NCBI GenBank assembly: GCA_902702965.1
Contig: CACRXP010000995.1
Span: 34,782 to 98,781, forward strand
Length of the DNA: 64,000 nt
Origin: Spirometra erinaceieuropaei
Taxonomy: Eukaryota; Platyhelminthes; Cestoda; Diphyllobothriidea; Diphyllobothriidae
Direction: 5' to 3'
In this document: positions 28,501 to 40,500 of the stretch, piece after piece
Position numbering within the stretch: position 1 is the stretch's first letter
How the letters are laid out: each line of letters opens with the position of its first letter
The notes under the pieces: generated by a model
What the model was told of the DNA's origin: nothing
The model's database searches: none
The model's input: only the letters and a program-made list of their open reading frames with translations
Made by a program: the position numbers and the translations under genes

Positions 28501-31500
28501 ATGTATTTCATAAAATTTAGCAGTAAATAACAGCCATATCGTAAGCTTAAGAAACCGCGTTATTGTTATGGTTAACTTTACGAGCCCCATTGGTAAATGC
28601 TGAGACATGACGATTTACGAACGGCCCTTTCACGATATTTAGCAGTCTCAAAATTAGAAACTTTTTAGAACCGAAGTATACCTCACCTTCGTGTATAAAA
28701 TTATAAAAAGACGTAATTGTCTAACGATTGAAAGGAAAAATGTATATTTTATTGCATGTTATCTAGGAAATATAATTGAATCTTAAAGGGCATCGAACAT
28801 CGTTGAGGAAGATGCCTGAAAAATTAAGTAGTAATTTGTTGCAAAGTATAGTTTTTGTATGCAATTGGAGGGAGGTCCGTTCAAAAGCCGGCATGCTGAG
28901 GTAACTAAATTACCATAGAATTATGTTGCTGGCTGATTAGTTTTACAACCCTACTTAATTAATATTTTCGAAACGAAAATGCGTTTCGGAATTTCGTCGA
29001 CATTTCGTGCGTTATCACCCCTACTGTGCTAGTCAAGTGAGGAATATAAAATAGTTTATGCCGTTAATAAGACATATGTACAACTATGACATACGAAATA
29101 TAAGGGAGACTATCAGTTTGAAAGGCCCAGTGAGGCGTTTGCTTCTGAACATGAACACGTTTCAGATAGCGTTTCAGTCAAATTCCGTATTTTAGACTTA
29201 ATTCGGACCGCCGATTAAACGCCGTCCTGATCAAAGAAACGCAGTTGATATTGGTCGTACGTGCTCAAGGCGTTTTTGCTCTAAACAATGACTGCATGAG
29301 TCCAGACAAGGTTCATTGCGCATAAACTAAGCTCTCCTGTTGAATTATGGAGGCTTTATAAAGCAAAAGCTCGCATCCCCTGTTTTTGTGAGTGGTCAAT
29401 AGGTGGCACTTACGACAGAAATTCTTAGTCCAAAGATGTTTTGGCAGATTTTAAATAATTCATTATGACTCAACTTTCGAAAACTCAGTGCCTTGGTGGG
29501 ATTCGAACCCACAATGGCAAGGAGAAGCCTTTAATACACTTAACGCTCTAGCCATCCGTGACAGACTTTAGATTTATGTATAAAGGGGCAGATAGTTAGT
29601 CCGAAATATTGCTGTGGACTGGTCTTCCAGACTGTCTACCGGGAAACCGCTTTGTTGATGGTCAAAGCCAGCTGTTATAGCGGTCCCAATCTAGCCGCAG
29701 ACTGTTGTAGGAAACCATTGACTGCCATCAACAAACTTGTTCCTTAATGGCGCACTTTATGTCTGTATCCTCGCATCAGGAATTTTTGAGTCAGGTCTAG
29801 CAATCATCTGGGGACAAAAAGAAGTAGGGCATTCATGAGAAGACGCATTTTTCACTATCTTCCGAAATTGATTAAACCTTTTTATTCAGCCTGACTGCAT
29901 TGATTTTTCCATTCGCTCGTCCGGGTAATAGGCAACAGAATTCGGTTCAAGCAGATGCTCGGCTTATGCAAGCTAAAGGTTGTGCGTTGCCAGGAATCTT
30001 TAATGCGATGCTGCCTACTTTGAGAGCTCGCACATTTTAACTAACGAAGGTATGGATACCGTGTTGTTAGGTCGGCCAACAAGTAAACGAATTTTAATAT
30101 CAACTGTTCTATGCCTTAAATTGGAGATATATCGAGGGAGTCTCAATCAACATCTTGTAAATGTCTTGTCTACATAGCTAAAGGTATCAGTACACTAAAT
30201 GTTTAAAAAATAAGACGACTTGGAGAGCAGTGAACGTCATCAACCAGGTCAGCATACCAATTAGAGGCGATTTGGAACAATATCCATCTCTGACCTCAAC
30301 ATACTCTTCAACGCAGGGATTACTATTATCTGCAGGCATGATTGACTCCCGTTTGCCATTTTGCGATTGGTTTGCAGGCGGAAGCATGTCCATATTCCGG
30401 AAGGTTAAATGGATGCGTTCTCCATTGGCGGCTACGATTCGCCACCGACAGAATAATGAATCTAAAATGACAGACTTAAAGTTGAAGTCCTGGGCTTGGC
30501 TTTAGGAGCGAACACTGTGCATCTAGACAGCATACCTTGATTAGATTCAGCATGCGTCAAGGCGGCGCCCTTCGATTCCTGCCTTTCACCAGCGTACTGT
30601 GGAGACGCAAATGTGCCGAAGTATTCCAGGAGCGTTCTACCACAGGCTTGGAAAAAAAAGGCAGTTGTACAGTATTGTATGGTAGAAGGTGAGTTCAATT
30701 ATGAAGGGATAAAACACTACGCACTTACATTACCCACCTAACCTATTTTGGAAAATGTTTATACTGGGTGCTCAATATGTTTATAAATAATTTCATCAGT
30801 CAGAAGTTTTACAGATTTAGGCGGAAATCTACGCTACCTTCTCTTCCGCTGGTTTCTTATACCAATAGATATCTAAAAGTAAGTTTGTTTAGCCGCGCCT
30901 GTTTTATTTTACGAGAAAACGGTAACCTGGACAAGGGGATTTTACCAGACCGAATAAGTTGCGCGTGAAAATTGGATTTTATCACTACGTAAGTCAGATA
31001 AGCAAGTGGTAGACATGAAGATTTTTTAGAAAAACAAGCGTTTAATAAATTTTAAAAGCTAAGATCTCTAAGGCGGTCTGATGGTATGCCGTAAAGCGCA
31101 GCAAAAACGCTTACTGACAATAGTTTGTTTAGACACTTTAAAAATTTTCTGCTCTTTGTGAAAGAACAGTATCTTACAGTGGAAGGCCCTCCATCAAGTG
31201 GCAATGTCAACTTTTAGGTTAATGATACAGTAATTTGCATGACCTTATTTCAGTAGACGCATACCCTAGGGCCGGAGCAGGCCGTAGATTAGCGGCTTTG
31301 GCATTATTTAAGTATCGATAAGGTCACTTTTTTATGCATGTACAATCTTTATGCGAGCCAAAAGCAAATAAATATGGTAGAAAAGGCTCTAAAGGACAGC
31401 GAAAAGTGGGTTCTTACATTTGCATCAGACAAGTTATCACCCATTTTCAGGGAGGTGAAAAGGTCGATGAAATGTCCCTACTTTTGCCTTAAGTTTGTCT

Positions 31501-34500
31501 TGGAGAAATGTAAGTTTCGCAGATATCTGTCAGCGAAACACCTAATGAATGCGCTTTTAAATGTGAAACGTATAGGTGGAAGTTTATTGATTGAGTAAAG
31601 GCATATTCATTACCATTTATTCATTTTTCTCGGCGATTAGCTCTCATAATTGGGTAAGTATAAAATATGACTCGTGTTGGAATCTATACCAAAACCGCAG
31701 GCTGTTGAATACCCGCCATAGTTAACAATATTATTCGTAAAGGACAGTCAAGTGCAAACAGCGGAAAAAGACTACTTTTAAACGGTATTCTACTTTTCCT
31801 GTTTTGTTTACTCGTCATCTGCATGGATGGGCCGTCGGTAAATCGAAAACCTGACGTTTTTAAGGTTCACCGTTTTCTAAAAAAGTTGTTATTTATGAAA
31901 AGCGTACTATTGTATTTTGACATTTCTTTTATGCCTTCAAGTCGCTCAACGTCTTTCATCATTACCATCAAACTTTGGTCACTTGCTCGCCCCGGTTTGC
32001 GAATTATTACATGTCCATTTGCAGTTCGGCATATTTCTTGAGATAGGTCAGCTACTATGCTGGCCGAGTTACTAAACAGCTTTAGAGTTAGAATCATTAG
32101 GTGGGCATGCGAACAAAATGATAAATTCTGAAAAGGAGAATTATAAAAGGTACTATACATAGACCATATCTTAGACACACAATATTGGCCGATCCGTTTT
32201 ACACCAGAATTTAAATAAAGCATGCAAATGACGGGATCAGAACGCAGTTTAGTGAAACAATTGTGGGCGGACGACCAGACGCGATTTCTTTTTGATGATT
32301 AGAGTGGTTATTTTGAACTGACAAAATTTATGGAATAATATTATTCCGATACAAACGCTACCACCAGTTCCAATTATGACAAAATGCTGATGTGTTTCAT
32401 AAATCTAAATGCTACATGAGACATCTGCAATGTGGATGATGCTTGTTCAAGTCAATGTTTCACATATTATCTTGGCCGTGCCATCAAGTTTAGGAAACCG
32501 ACTAATAACGCCGACTTGCGGTTAGTGGCAGATCTCATAAAATGTCAGTCGGAATTCTGAAATGCGTTAATAACTAGGGAAAATTACTTAGAAGGGCTTA
32601 TAATATTGTTATTATCCGGCAAAATTCCATGATATTTTGGGCTTATCATTAGAATGCATTTTTACATTGATTTTTGATAACATTAATAAATCGAATACAT
32701 TTGACGGAGAAAATGCACAAACATAATCCTTCTTGTACACTTCGAATAATCGCTTATGCTTTTGCTGAATGTTATGCTCGAGGAAAGTATATCGTTCAGT
32801 TTTAAATAAGTTATACGATTCCCTAATAATTTTGATTTTTGTCTGTGATACCATTCGCGTTTAGCTTTCTCAGCCTATGAGATGTATATTTTTCGCGCAT
32901 TAAAAGTTATGCATCAGTCCATGCATTTCTGGGAATGCGACGTTAACTTCGTAAACTTTGCAATTAACGTGGATGTCAAGAGGAGCACTATTAGATGTAT
33001 CATCCTGTTTAAATGGAGATCGCGTCTTCTTAGAACTCTAATTATTAGGTTTTTTTAAATCGACATAATGTTTGAAGAATACATGGTTTGCTGGTTAATA
33101 AGTACGACGGAAGCATTTTTACTTACGTTGTTCATACATATACGTTTGAATCTACATGTCCATCGAAAATCAATGGGATGAATTTATATTCTTCAGGTAG
33201 GCGCATTCTACTGAGTGGGCTCTTTATAGGACGTAGAAGTGGTTTATTCGAAAATAAATATACTGTCAAATACGAACGCTATCTAAGTAATCCTTTCTAA
33301 TCTAAAACGCATTTCAAAGTCATGGCCAGTATTTGATGAGATCGGTTACTCACCGTATTCGTGAAACTATTGCGTAATTTCATACTATATTACATTTAAT
33401 ATTCATATGCATAAGAAAGCCGATTCTTGCACTCCTTCTTGGCATATATACCTATATGTATTTTCCAAAGTCTGAATTGTTTCTGAACCTTCTCGACACA
33501 GACGCGACCGTATTGTACTTACCATAGTACCTCGCGTGGTCGGAGAGATCGAGGAACGTCAGTAAGACACGCCTCACTAACACGGTTACCGTGGGGTGAA
33601 TAGCGAGTTCAGCCAAACGAGCGCCTAGCAAATGCCGCAAGTACATTCAAGCATAATTTCACTTACAAGGGCATTTGTAGAGCTTGTTCACCTGCCTGAA
33701 GTCGCGCGCGCTAGGTTGTGTTGCCTCTCCGATTACCGGGCGGGGACAGCACTGCTTTGGTCTTATGGTTTCGTTTTTGCCGGGCTTCGCAAAGGCATCC
33801 CTTCGGAAGTGCATAATGGAGCTATAGTCGTATTCGTCCCCGAGAGAATCCACATCAGCACGCGTCAGCTTCTCGAAATGGCGCAGCATACCGGGCTGAA
33901 TGTTTTCTTTGATAATCTCCACGTAATCTGTCAAAAGAACAGGGAACAGAACAGGATGGTGGAGCATGTTCTGCTGAATGTGCGATGTAAACCACGTTGA
34001 GCATCGTCAGATTATTAATTTAGTATGACATATAATGTTATTATGTTTGGCAAACTAGGACTGATTTATGTCCGGAGTATGTGAGCTCAACCTATTAGTA
34101 CTTGTTCCTTGGCATGCCTAAGCAGAGCATTCTGAACAACATTCGTTAGCTTGCGTTTCCTGAAGAAACTGGCAATGAAGTGTTAGAAATAAAGAAAGGT
34201 AAATACACATTTATAATGTGTGTGGAGAATTTTCCAAGTACATATCCTGCACAAACTCACCATCGCGGTCGGGTCGGATGTGTTCATACCAAAATCCCAA
34301 AATATGTCCAAGTTCCTGTATGACTCCTGCGTAACTCTCACAGTCTGGTGAGACGGAAATGGTTTGTGGCCCGCTATTGCTCTGACGGCCGACATGCGAG
34401 CAACATCTGAAGTTATTTGAAAACAAGAAGAGTCCTTCAATATCCAACTCTTCGGATTTGTTAAATGTGAGTGCAATACTTTGACAACCGACTAACTATG

Positions 34501-37500
34501 TTCCAACCAGGCCTGACCTCACAAATTTAAACTGTCCAGAATCACAAATGTAAGCATTATCTTGTTTAATATAACATCCTTAACGATTGCATCTTCCGCT
34601 TTTCCATGTTTCGCATTTATTTTACGGGGGAAAATCTTTACTGCAGAATGTTATAAAATACACCAATAACAGCACTACTTTTGCGAAGTTCAGTCCCTGC
34701 TCCACGGAGTGAACGCGGCAATAATTATTTTTAGTGAGCAAAAATTAACGGAACTTGAAGTTTTGTATTAACGACTTACGACCCGACCTCACTGACTCAT
34801 TCAAAGTCAGGGGAAGCTCTCGTCAGACCTCCTAAGATGCGGTCAAGACTGACCTCTGTCATTCGTCATCTCCGCGGGAAACGAGACAAACGATTTTGGG
34901 CAGGAAATCTCGGACGCCAATTTATATCCAACAGAAATCCATCAAAATATGATCCTAAAACCTATTACGCAGGCGTAGAGGAGGCGGGGAAGTCTGACAC
35001 AGTCATCGGGTATCTTTTTTTCTAAGCTGCTGACTAAATATTTTTACCTAAACACTTGAGCCGCATGCTTCTTATGGACGGTGAATAAAAGTTCTAGAAA
35101 AACGTGGAGACACGCAGATGCTTTCAGTTCCTATTGCAACTTCCCGGACGTCCGAACAATTCCTCCACGCCGTGAACTGAGACGTTCACTGAGAAAATAT
35201 AGATGTCAAAAACGTCCACGAAGGTGATGGCCAGACAGCTCCTCGATGGCATAGTGAGGCACTTGGCGCCCAGTGCGCTCACACCCAGAGGTCCTCTCCA
35301 GAGAAAAACGGGACGAAGAATAGCTGCGTCCACGCGATGACCCCGGTTCAAATTCATGCTAAATGTCGGCGGAGGCCTACCGAGAAGATCGACCAGACAT
35401 CCAACGTGAACTACTAAATATAACGCAGGCCGTCACAAGCACATCTACAAAGCCGGCCTTTTCTCCAACGTCGACAGGGCATTAAAACAGCCCTTCGTAG
35501 ACGCGTTGGAAACGAAATCTTCGCAATGACCGCAAATACGTCAGCTGTCATTAACGGACACCAACTGTCGCTGTCCTGTTTATTTGAATTCGCGGCCAGT
35601 TTCAGTGATAATCGCTTCAGAATCAAAGAATGTCACCTTTGACTTGGACGCCTCACTACCCTGCAAAATCAGGGCGGGTTGACCTGGGCAATTATGATGG
35701 ACGCCGAACATGAAGCGACCGGGATGGATCCCAGCCGCTTTTATGTTCAGATCGACTAGGATACTGAACATTCATGTCATTTTGGGCGGAGTTAAGTACA
35801 ATGAAGCCCGATGGACGGTTGGGGATTTAAATCCTATATTTAATGTCGTTTTCGGCACACGTGGTTGAAGGAAAGATAGGGCAGCTACCAGAGCACATTA
35901 ATAACTTCCCGCAAGAACAACAGTCAGACTTGATGAGAAGACGTCAAATCCGGAGCCGAAACCACCAGGTTGACTGACAAGAGGAGATCAGGGCTCGGCG
36001 GCAGTCAGGACAGGATGACGTGGGGCGGATCGATGTCGTCAGCTTTCATCCCTAAATACTTCGTACTGTAAAAGAAAGTTTACATCTCGCAACGGCCTTG
36101 TTAGACACCTTCGGATTCGCAAAAAGCTATCATCAGAGAACCATCACCTTCTCTGACGTACGGGTTCTCTTTAGCTTGTCTCGGTGGCGTGAGGGTGGTG
36201 GTTGCAAATTTGTTCGTGCATGTCATGGCTGTGCTCATCTCCGTAGCAGTAAGGGGCCTCGCTATTTAAAGTTTCATAACAGCTATTTGTTCCCACTATT
36301 TCTTAAGATTACAACGCCAATAGGAGCGAAGATAGCAGTCTTGAAGAAGGACACACGATCTCCGGGACAAGGCTAATAAAGCTCTTGTCCCAACGATCAT
36401 ATCTCCTTCTTAAAGATTACACAATTAAACTCGAATGTATGCATACGAGCACCTTACTAGTTGTCGAAATTATATACCCGCTTGGCGTTTAAAAGTTCAT
36501 TGTTGTAAAAGAACTCACGGAAAGCATTAGAACAGACTTCTACAGCTCTGTCATACTGTGGCAAGATCTTTGGAAGATTTCAATTCGATTTTTTCATCAT
36601 AAGACTTTCACATATCGTCGTACTTGGTACTTATCGTACTCACTGTTCTCTTTTGTTATGTTTCTGTTCCCTGAAAATCTGCGAGTTATGATAAGGACAG
36701 ACCAGGGTGACCGATCTAATGAGATATGAGCCGAAATTCAGAAATCCGTTTTCTATTGGGAAAAATTACTTAGGTGGGATTTTAACAGCCATTGTCACGT
36801 AGTATATTCCCATAATATTTTGGTATTGCCGCATTCCGTTTCTTCGAGACCCTCTGTGGAATATGTCCGCAGTGAACAAAACGACTAATTATCTTTCATG
36901 CGGTTACACACTTATTTTTGATGACCTAATAAGTTCAAATATACCATAATAACAACATCGATAAACATGTGCAAACGTTCGCTCTCTCGGAAGCAATTCA
37001 CGTCCCTTTGACAGTTTATACCCGATAAAAGTATCCCTTTCGGTTATAAAATTTTGTAATTTTTAGCTTTCTTAGGGAGCATTGCACCTGTACGTCTATC
37101 TTTGCTCCCGTAAAGTAAACAACCTTATCCGCGTCCATTGTTAAATCGGGTTAAATATACATTATATCTTATAAGAGGCGTGAAAGAGGAAATTATTTTT
37201 CTTACGTAAAAAGTATACGCCTTGTATATCAGAATAGCTAAACGCTAATGCAAAAGCTGATCTGGTTTAATATTTCTCAGGAACTGATAGTCTTTTGGAA
37301 ACTTAAATATATATTGTTTTCGAGCATACATTGTGAAAGGGATGTGATTTGGTATCAAAATAGTAAACAAAAGTACATTTTATTCATGTTTTCCTAAAAG
37401 TGTATTTGCATTTATAATCCCATCGAAAATCAACATGGATATACTTACTGCATATGTAGTCGTTTTTTACCAACATCAGGTTATGCAAAAATCCGCAAAG

Positions 37501-40500
37501 AGGTGCATTCGCATTAAAACGTTCCAGCGAGCCTTTATTACCAGAGAATCATTTCTCTTAATATTAAGTCTAACAACCCCACCATAGTTACCTCTCTTAA
37601 TTGAAAACGGATTTCAGAATTTTAGCTTACATTCCATCAGGTCTGTCACTGATTGTAGATAGCTCTGTATCTTTTAAACACACGAAAGCGTACCTGAAAT
37701 TATGTTTGCCGCCATATGGCAATTTTTCATTGGTTCCCGTCCATTTGGTTATCAGGTAAGTAGTAGCAACACTTACCCACATGACTCAATAGTGAAGTGA
37801 ATGTAAGACTGATGATGCGACTCCTTCTCTACGAAACTGACGCAGGTCTTGCTTTCCCACGTTCGCATCGCTCTCATGAAAGTTGCCCTAGAGGAGCCTT
37901 GGTGAAATAAAAATATCTAATTAAGCAAATATGTTGTACAATCGAATATGCAGATATACATGCCAGCGGCGCATGGTCATTCCAGTCTCCCATGCCTTTG
38001 GCAGTAATTATGTCCTCCCCATATCATGCACTGCTGTGCAGCTGCTGGTTGGGCTCGAGAGAAAGCCAGGAAGACACAACGGAACAAGTGAGTTCCGTAA
38101 GAACTATCGGTGGGCGCCCCTCTACTAGCATACATATATGTATATACTGGAAAACGGACATCCAAAGACGTTTAATTGGAAATAAGTAAGATTCTTCGGA
38201 AATAAAATAACTTTTAATGCGTAAATTTTTGAGGCAGGTTGTTCGGCTCGTCGTCACATTTTAGGATTACGTACATAAACAGTTAACTATTTAACCGTGA
38301 AGAACAAGTGATTCTATGGTTGTCCGAAGTCTGCACCAATGCGCGTTAATGGTTTTTCGTCATCCCGTCGGTACTGGCTGTTTGTAGCATTGGTCTGTGA
38401 GTTCCACAGCATAATGCAGCAGGGACGGTGACTTGCGGGTTAATTAATTTAAAATAATAGTTGACTTGCGCAGCAGCTATTGCACCCCTTCCCCTTTCTC
38501 CAAAGTTGGGCCCGGTGCCAAGACATAGTCAAGTAAGTCGGATAGGATAGAGGTCACAAGTAACAAGCATGGTAAAGACCCGCAGGTAGGTGAACCATCA
38601 AACCTCCTGGTCTACAGCAAACAGCTAACCGGCACTATGAACATAAACAAGACTAGGACGGCCTCGCCGGAAAATTCAAATAAAATTTGTTACGTACTCA
38701 CCGGAAAATATTGGATCGATTGCATAGGGGATGATACCAGACGGCCAGACGTGCTGTTGGTTAGCCGTGACTGCTCGTCGGCTACGCCGTTTTGTCTCTT
38801 CCACAAGGACGTGTCGCCTGCGCAGTGCCAAAGGAGAAGGTGGGGAAGAAAGCTCTTATTTGCACAGATTGCGAAGTGTCTTGCTTATTTGATTTATAAA
38901 CCGAAGAGCATTAATATTAGTGCAGACGGCGACTGTTGCTCAACATCCGCGAGGGAATGAACTCTATCCGACCCATCAAAAAATCTTGTGTAGACTCCTT
39001 TTAAGTCGCTGGTTGTCCGGTTACACATATGACCACAGCGGTAGACTGGTTTTGAGGATTTCAGGTGATATGTGTTTTTGCAATTGTCTACCAAATGTAG
39101 GCTGCCGACAAGCGTTCTGATATTCTTCGTGAACCAAGTGAATTTATTTTTCCAAATATACATTTTACGCTGTGCTTGACTGCTTGCTTTCATTGAAATG
39201 CAAACAAATGTCAGGGGCCTCAAGACAGCTGTTGAAAAGCCTCGCTGGCTTCTCCTTCTTCTGGCAGAACCAACAGTTAGACCATCACGATCAATGATCT
39301 CTACGGCAGACCCCCATTGAGGTGGACAGAAAGGAGAATGACTTTTGTTTGGGTTTTTTTAAGATGAGGCATATTTGCGCAGCATCTATCGCATCCTCTC
39401 ATTCCCGATATTAATAAGGTCAGTGACCAGACAGTCATAAACACCTTCGCGGAGGATTAGAAGAAGGTTCATTTTCACTGATTAGAAAATACTTTGCTTG
39501 TCTGACTAATAGACTGGCAGCATTACTACTACTTTAAACGGTGACTACTGCTCAGAATCTCCAGCTGGAGTAATGAGGATAGCCTCCACTGTACACATCA
39601 GAAAGATCCTGCGTAGAACACTCTGGTATCAGTGGGTTTTCAAAGTTCGCATATAATTACAGTAATAGACTAGGTTTGCGGACTTCTATTGAAAGGTGTT
39701 TTAGCATCTGTTCACCAATCCCGGTCTGGTGACAGGCGTTTCGCTACTCTTAGTGCACCCAGTGAATTTATTTCCCCCTAAAAATTAATTTTACGCCGTC
39801 CATGGTTGTTTGAGCGCATTCCTTTGCAGAGAGTGGGCTTGGCATGTCGGTCGTTGATGAGCCTCACTTGGTTCCCTTAATATTTAGCACGTACACTGTT
39901 GTAACCTGTTGTTATGCAAAATACTTAGGTGAATCGGACCTGTTTAATGAGTTGGAAAATTAAGATGTTTGAGGTGTCTTCCTTCTAACAGAACCGATAG
40001 TTCGACCGTCGCGACCAATGATTTCCACGACGGATCACACGATAGGGTTGATGGTTGGGCGATAACTCTCGCCTGAGTTTATTAAAGGTGAGGCTCACTT
40101 GCGCAGCATCTATCGCACACCATCCTCCCTGATCTCCTTGCACTAGGGCGAGGTGGAGCCTAGTGGCTGGCAAAGCGAAACGACCCGTCTGCCCATGCCA
40201 CACTAACGCACATGTTAAACCAGGTGTTCACACAAAAGAGAAAGGGCGCTTCGTTGAATACATCGTGACAGTTTAAAATAGCGTCTTCTTGAGGAATATG
40301 TGCAAAGTGTCTGGAGACGGAGTCTCCAGATTCCAACTCACTAACCCTCTTCCATCTCAAGGGCATCAATCGGCTGTCCGCGGCTATCACTCATCTATCG
40401 CAGAGATTGGAAGCGCCGATTTAAGGAGCTTGAACAGTCTCTCACGACGCGACCCACACACCGGGTTCTGCAGTAAGGCACACCAAACAGGATGCTTCCT

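Noticed and set aside
29475..29580. Functional tRNA gene
   Set aside because: Perfect T arm and B box, but the acceptor stem does not pair and related copies exist at 47 kb, so it is a SINE.
34837..35025. Plus-strand frame with RGKRDKRFW as a small basic gene
   Set aside because: Short, no start context or conserved motif, and inside an intron of the opposite-strand gene.
35414..35771. Possible retroelement polyprotein on the minus strand
   Set aside because: The region is GC-richer with overlapping short frames, but I could not match RT, integrase or gag motifs, so no class is claimed.
38637..38960. 107-codon plus-strand open frame
   Set aside because: Antisense to exon 3, which carries the furin site and astacin N-terminus.
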